Assembly (NCBI GenBank): GCA_905250885.1
Contig: CAJNOQ010000204.1
Location: forward strand, 1-63,562
Reading direction: 5' to 3'
From: Didymodactylos carnosus
Taxonomy: Eukaryota > Rotifera > Eurotatoria > Philodinida > Philodinidae
DNA length: 63,562 bases
The notes beneath the pieces were generated by a model. That model was not told the DNA's origin, made no database searches, and saw only the letters and a program-made list of their open reading frames with translations. Positions 11,501 to 23,119 of this stretch are shown piece after piece (positions within the stretch are counted from its first letter, which is position 1; each line of letters starts with the position of its first letter). Both the position numbers and the translations under genes were made by a program.

Positions 11501-14500
11501 GTATTGATGATTTTCTTGATCATGTAATTGTGTTACCTCCAGGTGAATGGGATCCAAACATTCGAATTGAACCACCAAAAAGTGTAACGAAAAGAGTAGG
11601 TATTCAATCAACTGTTTTCAGTCATCTTTCATAAAAATATTTAATTTTTCAAGGAAGAACGCCTAGATCGTACGAAAATAAATGGTGTCACACAAATGAT
11701 AGAAGAAGAACATCCTGAACATGAAAACAATCCTACTTTATTTAGAACGGGAAGGTACATATAACATTTTAATATCAATTAATTCCTAATGATTAATTGT
11801 TGATTGCTATAGATTTTGTGGTGGTCTTATTCAAGATATAAAACGAAAAGCTCCGTTTTATTGGTCCGATATAAAGGATGCTTTTTCATTTCAATGTATT
11901 GCAACAATCATATTTCTCTATTTCGCTTGCCTTAGTCCAATAATTACATTTGGTGGTCTGCTTAGTAAAGTTACCGATAATAATATGGTAATTAAAAATA
12001 GATAATCTCTCCATTATTAATTATCATTTCTTTGCTCTGTTATTCAGGCAGCTATTGAAAGTTTATTATCCGGTGCTGTATGTGGCTGTCTATATCATTT
12101 ATTTGCTGGTCAACCGTTAACTATTCTCGGAAGTACTGGTCCAGTACTTGTATTTGAAACAATTGTCAATCAGTTTTGCAAGTAATATTTGGCTCTATTT
12201 TGCTGATAAATATTTTTTCAGAAAAACGTTAGTAATAAGTTAAAATCTTGTTGTAATTCTAGAACTCATCATTTTGATTACATGGGTTTTCGTGTATGGA
12301 TTGGATTATGGACCGCCGCGATTCTCTTAATTATGGTTATGACGGATGCAAGTTATCTAGTTAAATATATCACACGATTTACGGGTAATAATATTTAAAG
12401 AACAAAGAAAAATAGTTCTCAATATTGCGTTGTCATTGGCCTTTTTTAGAAGAAAGTTTTGCTGCTTTAATTGGTATTATATTTATTTATGAATCATTCG
12501 ATAAAATAATTGACATCAGTACTCAAAGTCCATTTCGTCGTAAAACCGAACGTTTATTGCCAGATAATTGTAGTTGTATCGGAGGTATAGCTGAGAATAG
12601 GACAGCTAAATATGGATTATCACTTGATGTAAGAGTTAATTTTGAAGTAATATTTATATAAAATAACGTTTTCTTTTTTCTAAGGAATGTACGAGACAAG
12701 GTTTAACATTGTTATCTGGTGATACATGTCCAGTAACAAATGCAGTTCCCGATGTATTTCTGTTTTCAATTATATTATTTTTATCAACATTTGTCATGTC
12801 CTATACGTTTAAAAATTTTAAATTTACAAGATTTTTACCAATGACAGTATGTAATCAAGAGAATATTGACGGTTCAAAGTGTCCGATTATGGAAACTTAT
12901 GTATTTCGATATGATGGCATAGCATTGATGACCAGTAAACTATGGTCAATTGTTTTTTCTCAACAGAACAGAAACAGAACAGAAACAGTTTGGTCTCTCA
13001 ATAAAAATAATTTTCTATCTTTGTTTAGTCTTCGATACCGTATGAGAAAAACAGTTGCCAAGAAAGAATGTCTTGAGAACTCAAATTTCTTTTCACTTCA
13101 TTTTATGCCGCATTGAATTGTTTATTAGATACCCTGAAAATAATTTTCAAATATCTTTTGATTCGCACTCTAGAGATTAGATATGGAAAGAAAAATATAG
13201 TTAGAAAAATTCTTATATGTTTTATCTTAAGACGTTCTTTCTAGGCAACTGTTTTTCTTACACAGTATCGAAGACTGAATGAAGATAGAAAATTATGTTT
13301 ATCGAGTTGACCAAGCTGTTTCGAGAAAAAATTTGACTATAGTTCACTGTTCGTCATTGATATGCCATCATATCAAGATACATAAGTTTTCATAATTTGA
13401 CACTTTTTATGTCTTTTAAATGTGTTTTATACTCTAGTGAAACTTCTGGCAACCAAGATTTCTTGAACTTTTTTTAGTAAGATCTTGGTAAGAAAATGTA
13501 AGAAATCCCAAGAACCAAAGATCTTGAATATCTTGAAATTTCTTGAGTTCTTGTGCAACGATCTTGATAATTCTTGAATCACAGTTATGTTTCAGACTCT
13601 TGCTTACATATAATTGCAAAAATTTTCCTTTTTTGTGAAAAGCTATTCAAGAATGAGTCTATGATCATATATGATCGCATATCTAATAGTTGGTTATTGC
13701 TGTCACATAAGACAAAAAAAATACAAAAGTTTTCATCATAATACTTTCACAGATCTTGGCTCGATTCACTCAAAATATTGAAAGTTCTGTTCCCAAGATG
13801 TTGGATGCAAGAAGTTCCACTAGGATATCATTTCTTCATGTCTATCTCCATGTTTATCTATCTCTTTATAGTTAAGATCAAAAATAAGTGATTTTGGCGT
13901 TGTATTAGCGATTGGTATCAATGTATTAATCGATTTTTTTATTGGTATTAGTACACCAAAATTAGACGTGCCACAAAAATTTGAAACGACCTTAAAAGGA
14001 CGAGGTGAGTTCTGTACACTATAAAAATATGTGCTAAATTGTACTTTTTTTTGTGATGAATCGGGCATAAATTTTGGGCACAATACGCGACATTTGAAAT
14101 GCATCGTCTATGTGAGGGCACATTGAATGTGCTTAGTACATATTTTAGTTTATTTCTGAAAAATAAGCTAAAATAAACTGCAAACAATATGAGCAAAAAA
14201 CAGCTAATGCATATTAATACCTTTCTCATACTTGTTTTGTAATACTAGTTGAATACTCTTGTTGAATATAAACTTTATTTCTTTTACTCAGACTTATATT
14301 TCGAAATTTTATTTGTGTACGTTCTGTAGAAGGCACAATGCGGGACTCAACAAATGCGAGGCACTATTGAATGTGTTCTAATACTATTATACATCATTTG
14401 TTGATACGACGTATTTCAAAGCATATTCTGTGAACCATCTGACAAGACATTTACAGAGGTGCCCATGTACATGACACTTTTTCTTCCAATAAATTTAGAT

Positions 14501-16999
14501 TTTAGAAATCATTAGTATTAGTTATGACTCTAATTATATTTTTTAAGGATGGTTTATAAGTCCATTCAATCGAAATCCTTGGTGGTTGTCGTTGGCGGCA
14601 TTGCTTCCCGCACTGTTAGCAACGATTTTAATATTTATGGACCAACAGATTTCTGCTGTTATTGTCAATCGAAAAGAAAATAAATTAAAAGTACATAGAA
14701 TTTATTATATCCCAGATACGAAAAGCGTTATACAAAACCTGCAAAAAGACGGTTCTATCCGATTCATGTATTAGAATCATTTATTATAACCCGATTCATT
14801 TAACTAGAGCCCTGAGGGGTCAAGCTTATGAGATGGGATCGGGATCGGGATTTAAGCTGTTGAGCGGGCTCAGGATATTTCTTTTTCTAATTTATTGGAA
14901 CTACGTTTCATTATCACAAATGTGGAAAAAACATAATAATTTTTAGGGCTTAACGGGATCGTAATTAAGCCTACGGGACGGGATCGAGATAGGAATTGGA
15001 GAAAAGATTTTTTCGAGATCGGGACGAAAAAAACTCAATCTCGCAGGGCTTTAGTATGAACCGACTGGTTTTTTGATCATTTTTTAAAAAAATCTGGTTC
15101 TAACCGCAGTTATGAACAGTTTTTTTCTCTTCAAAACTGGCGATAACCGCGTTTTTTTTCCTGAAAATAAACATTAATAATAACAAAGACGTCTCATTTC
15201 AAGTCGTATATACGACTTGTAGTTTAAAATTAAATGCGATTTTTTCAAATTTAATTTAGAAAGGTTGTGGTTATCATTTGGATTTGTTAATTGTCGCTAC
15301 ATGTATTGCTGTTAATTCACTAATTGGTTTGCCGTGGTTCGTTGCCGCAACTGTATTGTCAATTAATCATGTAATTAGTTTAAAACTTGAATCAGAGACA
15401 GCGGCACCGGGAGAAAAACCACGATTTCTTGGTGTTCGAGAGCAACGTGTTACAGGTGAGTTTTAATTGATGTACAATAAAAATCTGCCATTTGATTCGA
15501 TTTACATTCTATTTATTTTAGGATTTATTGTATTTTTATTAATTGGTCTATCGGTATTTTTAACAACTTTTCTTCGTTTTATTCCTATGCCTGTTTTATA
15601 CGGCGTTTTTCTTTACATGGGTATATCGTCAATGAAAGAAATTCAATTAATATCAAGATTATTGTTAATTTTTATGCCAGAAAAATATCAACCAGACATG
15701 GTTTATTTAAGACACGTGCGAACAATACGTGTACATTTGTTTACTTTAATTCAATTGACATGTTTGATAATGTTATGGGTTATTAAATCAGTTAAAAAAA
15801 TATCAATATTATTTCCGATTATGGTAAGTCATTACTCGTTTTTTAAGATTAATAAACAATTAAAATAGTTTTCGTCAATTATTTTCAGGTATTAGCATTG
15901 GTGGGTGCACGAAAAGCAATGGATTATTTATTTACCCAGCGTGAATTATCTTATTTGGACGATGTGATGCCGGAATCAACGAAAAAAGATGCAGAAGATC
16001 GAGAAATATGTGATTCAAATGGTAGCCAGGAAAATCAGGCATGTATACAATAATGATATTATCAATTGTTTTTATTATCGTTTTTTTATTCCAAATATAG
16101 AAAAAAAGTAGTAAAGATTTCACTGGTGAAATTCGTATTCCGGTTGGTGATGGCAAAGTTATTAAAGTCGATAAAGATAATGTTAAAGTAAGTACGAATA
16201 CATGTTTATGTCTCAGTACGAGTAAAAATATCTACATCTAGTCCATATTATTATCGTTTATCGATAGATATGGAAAATTTTTTACGAACATGTTTATTTT
16301 ATTAAAGAAAAAATAAATAAAAAATGATATTTTTCATTTTTTTTTCATTAGATTGATCCATCTACTGGTGTCATAAATATTTCTGATGAAGTTGCAAAAA
16401 CGTTTTTATGGAAATCAATAGCAAACGAAAAAAAAGATAATACTAGTAATAAACCGACAACATCATCTGAATCTACGAAAACACATGGATCAGGTATCAA
16501 GAAAAGGTAAATGAAATAACAACTTAGACATACGTTAAAGTTATTGTATGTTGTTTGTGTATTATACTAATACTAAAAACACATCCTTATTTAGTTTACA
16601 CTTTACCACTTTACCCCAATTCAGATTGTATGTCGAACATCATTACATACCAGAATGATATTATATTACCTAATGCATGTAAAATACATGTTTAAATCTT
16701 TCTTATAATTATTCAGTCATACATATATAGTTGATTATAATCATTATGTTTCATTTTACTTAAATTTATATTTCAAAAATTTTATTTTTTCTAGAATTAG
16801 AAAATTGAGTCTTAATTTTATTGGTGAAGATCATGAAGAACGACCATTAATGAAAGATGTTCCAGATAATCAAACATCTGGTTCAAAAACTAAACAGCAT
16901 CAATCAACACCCTTACCATCAATTATTATCGATAAACCAGATACTATTGTCGAAAGAACTAAAAGTATTAGTAGTCAAGATAATGACACACGTCTATGA
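8566..16999 (+). CDS. SLC4A: SLC4-family sodium-coupled bicarbonate transporter
   Basis: Plasma-membrane bicarbonate carrier for pH regulation. I joined 24 exons: 8566-8668, 8727-8858, 8919-9096, 9151-9308, 9372-9764, 10443-10531, 10592-10718, 10786-10904, 10964-11015, 11501-11595, 11654-11754, 11813-11987, 12048-12181, 12263-12384, 12450-12628, 12685-12846, 13872-14004, 14548-14690, 15260-15455, 15522-15823, 15889-16038, 16101-16187, 16352-16506, 16795-16999. They stay in frame for 1229 residues, the size of the Na-coupled branch. The cytosolic N-domain has [34 protein letters not shown] and [13 protein letters not shown]. The membrane domain starts near residue 525 ([13 protein letters not shown]) and includes [38 protein letters not shown] and [14 protein letters not shown]. 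The TM5-6 loop has four cysteines and an NRT glycosylation site, as in NBC/NDCBE proteins rather than AE exchangers. Which cation stoichiometry applies cannot be told. One intron (16039) begins with GC. Confidence 0.95.
12876..13406. mobile_element. Foldback element in SLC4 intron 16
   Basis: Two long arms are reverse complements with modest divergence. The left arm runs from about 12876 to 13079 (aaagtgtc, gatatgatggcat, agtcttcgatac, aaaaacagttgcc). The right arm, 13228-13406, contains ggcaactgttttt, gtatcgaagact, atgccatcatatc and gacacttt. A small tandem repeat of acagaaacaga sits in the left arm. No coding capacity; the reading frame running out of exon 16 into it is an intron read-through. 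Confidence 0.8.
13434..13823. mobile_element. MITE with CTAGTGGAACTTC-like ends, copy 1
   Basis: Ends are inverted: ctagtgaaacttctggcaac at 13434 and the complement of gcaagaagttccactag at 13823. Internal cttgaa/ttcaag and agatcttgg repeats fold back on themselves. It sits in the same SLC4 intron as the preceding foldback. A second copy of nearly equal length is at 45776-46163, sharing both ends and the internal phrase ttcaagaatga.tctatgat. Confidence 0.65.
14803..15055. mobile_element. MITE with ACTARAGCCCTG ends and GGGATCGGG repeats
   Basis: Inverted ends actagagccctg (14803-14814) and cagggctttagt (15044-15055). The inside has repeated gggatcgggatcggga and is richer in G than the surrounding intron. 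A related tcccgatcccgtgatcccg stretch occurs near 21070. The element lies inside SLC4 intron 18. Confidence 0.6.
16039..16100 (+). other. Non-canonical GC-AG intron in SLC4
   Basis: Exon 21 ends aatcag followed by gcatgt, and exon 22 starts after ccaaatatag. Only a GC donor here keeps the frame. Using the GT five bases downstream would bring a stop codon within three codons of the next exon. Confidence 0.6.
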
Positions 17000-17882
17000 T
17001 TTTTTTTCCATTTTTTTTCTTCTTCTTCTAATCCTTATATTATAATATTCCATGTCGAGTTACATATTGATCTATAACAATCGAGCTTCTGAAATTTGAT
17101 TCTTAATCATATCAGACATAACACATCTTGTTTTTCAACTTCCATAGATTATTTGTATATGTATGTGTGTGTGTGCGCGTGTGTGTGTGTGAGTGTGTGT
17201 GTTAATCCTTTGTTTTTAATGCATAACAATAACAATATATAACAATATGAACCTCGTGTATCATAGATCTATGCAAACATATTTATTCCATTATTTTTTT
17301 TTTTTTAGTTTAGATCTATTCAGTTCTAGATGATCATAAAATAAGAAGAAGATTTAAAATTTTATTTTATTTTATAGAGTTTGCTTAGATTTTTTTGTTT
17401 ACAATAATTCATACACTAATATGACAGTATTTTTTTATTTCTATAATTTATTTTACATGTCCAATAACAGACACCTATTTTACAATTTATCTTCTGTTTT
17501 ATTTTCTAACTAACTTCTGTTTTAATTTTAATTCTTATTTAGTTGTTGTATTTTCTCCTTTGATGTTACTAAATATTTTTTTGTATTTTTTACTTTTTGC
17601 CTTTTGTTGTATTTTTTTTTTCTTCTCTCGTTTTTTTAAATTCAATATAAATGAACGATGATGTCTAACGATTTTTGGCAAAAATGTATATTGTCAAATT
17701 ACAAGCGATACAATATAAAAACATTTTGTTAGAAATTACACAATAACATTACAAAACAAAAACAATAAATAATTACTGTATACAGAAAAATATATTAAAA
17801 AAAACATATCAAGACTTGTTTAATTAGGAGAAGACAATACAATAAATAAAAAACAAAATTGTTTATTCATTTATTTTATTTT
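17000..17882. other. Convergent 3' untranslated region between SLC4 and PNKP
   Basis: No gene. Contains T-rich tracts and an impure (TG)n microsatellite at 17164-17202. The two genes converge here. A tttatt-rich stretch just left of 17883 supplies AATAAA on the minus strand for PNKP, and aacaataaataatt near 17760 could serve SLC4. Confidence 0.6.
17164..17202. repeat. (TG)n microsatellite
   Basis: Nearly pure TG dinucleotide run interrupted by gcgc and ga, in the SLC4 3' region. Confidence 0.9.
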
Positions 17883-19670
17883 TCAAGATTCTGTCCATAA
17901 ATGAAATAATTTTTTATGACCTTCTTCATCAAATATTGGATGAAATTCAATTTTTGTTATTTCTTCAATACCTTCACTTCGTTCTGGTTCTTTATAATTT
18001 TTTTTATACATATTATATCCGACATCTGGTATGCGTCTTACTTCACTTGCTGTTAACTGTTGACGATAATAATTTAAATGATGACATAATTCCAATGGTG
18101 TATTAAGAATAAAACATCGACAAGGTATTTTTTTTGATTTAGCAAGAGAAATGTATTCGGCACGAGTATCCGCTGATGGATTTGTATTATCAACAACAAT
18201 ACTCTTTCCTTCATTTAAAGCATTTGTGGCTGTCTAAAATAATAATTATTTTAATATCAATCAATGATATAACAGAATTTTATGATCATACTTTTATACA
18301 TTTTGCTGCTGTACCAAGTGTATCACGATTGATGAGTACATAGCCATATGGTTCAAAATAGCGTCGAGCAAAAGTACTTTTTCCTACAAGAAAATAAAAT
18401 TAAATAAAATGATTTATTTTGTTGTTATTTTTAATTTTTAATTTTAATTTGATTACCTGATGCAGGAGGACCTTGTAAGATGACAAGTTCTTGAGTCTAA
18501 ATAATAATTAATATTAGAGACTAATATAATTGACTAATTTTAAACAATTAAAATCACTTACCGTTTTATGATAGGTTGTCGATGGTTTAGTTGCAGTTGC
18601 AAATTTTTCGACAAATTCTTTTGGATTTACTGAGCCCCATTCAAACTTTGATACTGGTGCTTCATCAAGAAAAAATTCTTCTGGTGTTTTGAATGCTAGA
18701 ATGCAAATAATATATAATGTTTTTATAACTCATACACATTGTGAATAATGTCAACATACATAAATTAATATTATGTGCAAATTTTCTATCAGCACAAGAA
18801 AAATCTTTCTTTTTTCCCGCTTGCCATCCTGCTAATCGTCCGGCAGCATCACCACAATAGACACTTTGGCTAGAATCCACCTAAAACATATAAATAAATA
18901 AAATAAATTCTTATTCACTTTAAAGACTGTCATTGGCCTACTTTGACATTTTGATTACAATTTTCTATAAAAAAGTCGTACATTGCCGACGCCGGTTTTC
19001 GAAAATGATTTTCACCAGTGGCAATAAATACCTAAAATATTATTAAATATCAGAATTAGAAATATTTGATCAATGCTTTACATACAAATATTGGTGCATT
19101 TGTTTCACGAATAAGTGTTTCACATTTTCGTTTAATATCTTCTAATTTTGTATTGTGTTTTTCAATACCGCCTTGATTTGTAAAAATACATAGACGATAA
19201 CCATTTTTATGGTATTCTTCTAATTTTTGTGGAACAGTTTTATGCCACCATACCCAATCATCAGCTCCTATATAGACCAAATAAAGAAAGTGTTCATATT
19301 TTAGGTAGAAAGAATTACAGAAAAAAAATATTTTACACTTGTTTTTATTTTTGCATGTATCTTTACCTTTTGGAAATTTTGCTCCACTTTTAACATTAAT
19401 CAATGTTGAATCCTATATTAAAGAGAAATTAATTCATTTTAGTATTCTGACTCTTTTTGTTTAAAAATAAAATATATATACCATGTCGAATGCAGCAACT
19501 TTCGTACAACCAGGTAGTGAATCCGAATATAGATATACAAGTGGAACAAAACCTTTTGATAATGCTTCACCATGTTCATGCCATTTTAAACCAAACAAAT
19601 CCGTTTCACCTTTTGCACGCTTGATTTCAACTTCAGCTTGAGTGGCTGCTTTTCTTTTTGTTCTTGACAT
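17883..19670 (-). CDS. PNKP: Bifunctional polynucleotide phosphatase/kinase
   Basis: Repairs DNA strand-break ends: removes 3'-phosphate and phosphorylates 5'-OH. Nine minus-strand exons (19670-19482, 19412-19367, 19267-19086, 19031-18942, 18880-18760, 18695-18562, 18496-18457, 18383-18292, 18233-17883) join in frame to 414 residues. The HAD phosphatase half shows the catalytic FDMDSTLI loop, split by intron 1, then FTNQGGI and YCGDAAGR. The kinase half has a Walker A GPPASGKST across introns 7-8, LINRDTLGT and VVDNTNPSADTR. The N-terminus is short and basic (KRKAATQ, KRAKGE), a plausible nuclear localisation signal. The FHA domain of vertebrate PNKP, which docks XRCC1/XRCC4, is missing, as in fungal and some invertebrate forms. 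Divergent start: the ATG follows ttaaagataaagacc. Identity is secure; whether an upstream FHA exon was missed is less so. Confidence 0.95.
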
Positions 19671-21517
19671 GGTCTTTATCTTTAATATAGAGAAATTATA
19701 ACAATATTTTGACTAGATTATATAACAGATTTATAGTCAGAAATAAATACCTTGAATCTATAGTGGTATGTTGACGTTCAGATGATATAAAGCTCTTTAT
19801 TTTTCAAAAATTAATGATAGAAAAAAGTTCTTGTTCTTCCTATAAATATATTTGAATTGCATACCGATTGTGCAATATTTGTATGCATTTTTCTCTAAGG
19901 TAGATTGCATACAGAAAATATTTGATTAAGGAAAAGGAAAAGAACAGAAAGGAAAATTTTTCTTCACGCTTCTTTTACTGTGAAATTTAAGGGAGAAATG
20001 GTTGCAAAACTTTTAAAAATAATTTTCAGTAATAGAGAAAAATACACCACAATTAGATTCTATACTGCAATATTTCTCAAGTGTCTCTTATAGAATGCTC
20101 TGTGTTATTCATAACACTTAATTTTACGTACATTTTATGTACTGTAGTAATGAGCACGTGAACGTAGAATTTCAGGTGATTTATTGGAGCTAATCCTTCA
20201 CAATATGAGGAATACCCGGATAGTGATAACAAGTTAAGAATAGTTGATTACCGCCTCACAGTGTGCATCCAGGCCGGCTTTTGATGAAAAAAATGAAAGT
20301 TGATTTTTCAGTAATTTTAAAGGTGATTAATATACTTTGAAACATGCTCTATTTAATGGCAAAAATTTTTATGTCCTAGAACTTATTTAAGCTGGGAAAA
20401 TCCTATACACAAAAACACACTAAAAAACCCGTGTCCATCGGAAAATCGGATTATACGCAAAAATTTTAAAAAATCAAACATAGCTATTGGGCAGACAAAC
20501 ATATATTCGGAATCAGCATCAAGTGCGCTATCGATTGGTAAAAAACTTTTCTATTTGTGGGCTTTCTAAGTTGGAGAAAAAAAATAAAACATTTTTCTAG
20601 CGCATTTTCCCAGGAGGTGTGTTTGATGCAATGCGTGCGCGAACTTTAGCGAAGCTCCAATTTTGATGAAATTTTCAGGGAATGCTGTCTTACATATGAT
20701 ATGTCAACACAGTTAGCGTCGACGCTTCTGGACCGAATGGTAGGTTTTCTAAAAAGAAACGTCCTAAAAGCCTTGATTTTCACGCTCGATCGACCGCCTG
20801 CTATGCAAAAAATACACACTGTACGCCTATTGGTCTCACAAGTTTTTGGTATATGCCATTTTAATTAACATCCACTCAATATGGGTGCCCTGCTCAATAA
20901 AATGTCCGTTATGAATAACAAAGATTTTGCCACATTTTTCAATCGTACTCAAACGATGGATCGAGATAATGATTGTTCTTCTTCTTTCTTATTCTCAAAC
21001 AAAGAAACTTGAATTAAACGTTCATTCACCGGATCTAGCAGTAGAGATCGGCTGGACCAAACTTTTTTGGTCCCGATCCCGTGATCCCGTAAATATTTTT
21101 TCAAAGTAGCGCTGATAGTTTGAAAGTCAGCACGTTGTAATGTGACGCGAGGAACAGTATGCGTGGGTGGTATTAGCTTTTAGAATTTTGTGAGTTCTTT
21201 CTTGTAGAACTAGTGCTTACATAGAAACAAGCACAGAAACTAAGAGATTTTTATGCTCTATAGAAGACTATTTTCAAAAAAACCTGGTCCCGGTCCCATT
21301 AAAAGTCCTGTGGGACCGAGACCATCACACCTACTGAGACTTCCTTTTCATCCTTTTTCTCTTTTTCGGACTTTTTTACTTTTCATCCCTTTCTGCTGTT
21401 TCTGTTTCTATGACTCGAACGCCACGGCACTTAAAGCGGGATGGAAGGAAGGGACTTACATGAGAGTGAGGCACTTGATAATGTTTTTCCAGTCAAGAAG
21501 TGCATAACTGCGGAGAT
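19671..21517. other. Intergenic, repeat-like, no gene recognised
   Basis: Upstream of PNKP. Around 20500-20515 it contains atattcggaatcagcatc, an 18-base phrase also found in the arms of the intron element at 35206-35679, so part is probably an old copy of that family. Around 21050-21320 there are repeats of tcccgatcccg and ggtcccggtccc related to the SLC4 intron 18 element. Several short reading frames have no protein-like features. Confidence 0.45.
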
Positions 21518-21571
21518 CTATTGATGTATATAGGATCTAGCGCACTAGCTAGATCCTATATACATCAATAG
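21518..21571. repeat. Perfect 23-bp inverted repeat, 8-base loop
   Basis: Left arm starts ctattgatgtatatagg (21518-21540), right arm 21549-21571 is its exact reverse complement, loop cgcactag. No coding or family context seen. Confidence 0.9.
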
Positions 21572-21734
21572 CGCAATAAGAAGTAGAGAAGAGCTTAAAT
21601 AGATGAAACAGTGATAAACCTGTCATAGTAAGGCTCCTCTTTGGAAGGTAATTACTCATTGATAATAAATCGATGCTGCCGCCTCTCTTCAGAGAAAACT
21701 ACTTTATACATTTTTATCATATTCTAACACCCCT

Positions 21735-21932
21735 CGGGTATAACAATGATGTCGCCTCATCTAACAGAAGAATAGTGGGCTTTCTAATAATTACACGAGA
21801 TATGCATACTCTTTGTTTCTGACCACTACTTAAATGTCCACCTCTCTGACCACATTGTGTTTCATAACCATCAACGAGTTCAGTTACAAATGTATGAGCA
21901 TTCCCAAACTTAGCAGCATGGATTATTTCTGT
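21735..21932 (-). pseudogene. Orphan exon of an ABCB-type ABC transporter
   Basis: Reading the minus strand, a tctacag acceptor at about 21933 is followed by an open stretch of about 65 codons typical of the ABCB/P-glycoprotein nucleotide-binding domain. It has [28 protein letters not shown], the ABC signature as LSSGQKQR (normally LSGGQ), and the Walker B segment ILLLDEATS. After ATS the frame departs from the family where ALD (the D-loop) is expected. No Walker A exon, membrane exons or partner exons are visible on either side. It is therefore most likely a decayed or transposed fragment, though a distant intron structure cannot be excluded. The neighbouring bL21m gene lies on the same strand 200 bp away but is unrelated. 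Confidence 0.8.
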
Positions 21933-22139
21933 AGAAGAGGTACAACAAGAAACTTCTCTAAGATTTCATGAGATTTTCGCCAAGTTTATTTTATTCTTTT
22001 AACTATTTTAGACAGTCTATCCTTTTGTTCTACTAAATGTTTGTAGAACTTACTTTTAATTTTGGAAAATATATGAATGTACGACATTTATTTAACGAAA
22101 ACTATATTCAAAAATTAAAAGAAGAACAAATATTCAATA

Positions 22140-23119
22140 TCAAGAAGTTCTTTGATTAACAATATAATCATTATTCTCGTTACTGTTTATTGATGTACCC
22201 GGTATAGACGATTTAATATCAATATCCGTTATGCGAAGTAACGTAAATGGCATACGTTGCACTAAAAGTTAAAAAACACGCTTATTTTAATAGTAAAGAT
22301 TAGACAAAAGAATGTCTTACAATTTTTCTTTGTCCCGACACCTTTCTTTTTCGGTGCATAATAATAATATATGATCACTGGACTCAATGTTTTCTCAATA
22401 ACAACTGCTTCGACATGAATAAAATGAGGACTAAAATGAACAATTTTACTAGTCGTGATAGAGCAAGAAACAGTTAAATTTACCTAAGAAGTGGTCGACC
22501 GATAACTGTAAATTCCGGACTACCCACTAATAATACCTAGATGAAAAAGCATTTATGAGATTTTTAACATTATCAATTCCATCAATATTTACTTTTTCAA
22601 AACGTATACGATCGCCAATTGTTGGGTGAAATGTTCCATGAATAGGCACAATATCTTCCGTTGTTACTTTTCGTTGTGTACCATTCATGAATATAATAGC
22701 AAATAAACGATTACGATATTTATCTTCAGCTAATGTATTTACAGTTTTATATAATTCTTTTGTTTCTAAACGATTACATTCTTCATTTATATTTTTAGTA
22801 TGTAGTGGTTGAAGATCATGAGCTTTCAAGACATGAATTTCATCATCGGCGACTGATCGTTGTTGTTCAGCATTAATGAGATTCCTATAATACAAAATAC
22901 ACTTAATAACTACAAATGTTAAAGAGCAAACTGCAGTCGTTATAAAATTATATTTAGCAAAGATTCTTTCTCCTGTCGATGTTATTATAGAATAGAAAAT
23001 TAAAATTTTCATGTTACTAACGGCATTGTTCGCATAAAAGCACGATTTAAAAATGAAGAATTGTTTATCCATTTGACTGCACATAAGCATGTTGACCATT
23101 TAAACACTAAATTGTTCAT
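22140..23119 (-). CDS. MRPL21: Mitochondrial large ribosomal subunit protein bL21m
   Basis: Structural protein of the mitoribosome large subunit. Five exons (23119-23022, 22884-22593, 22536-22484, 22430-22321, 22261-22140) join in frame to 224 residues. The start at 23119 gives an N-terminus rich in Arg/Ser/Asn (NNSSFLNRAFMRTMP), consistent with a matrix-targeting presequence. A longer open frame with ATG at 23099 is a read-through of intron 1 and does not fit. The bL21 core is clear: RLFAIIF, TQRKVTTEDIVPIHG, GDRIRFEKVLLVG, FTVIGRPLL, VEAVVIEKT and the basic APKKKGVGTKK tail, ending LLRITDIDIK. Intron 2 is only 56 nt and open in frame, so it looks coding at first sight. The fit to the family over the full length is good. 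Confidence 0.9.

Noticed and set aside
12709-13116. 135-residue frame as a single exon
   Set aside because: Only the first part (to 12846) is SLC4 coding; the rest is read-through into the intron and the foldback element.
22527-23099. 190-residue protein starting at 23099
   Set aside because: It includes two introns of bL21m; the family alignment needs the start at 23119 in another frame.
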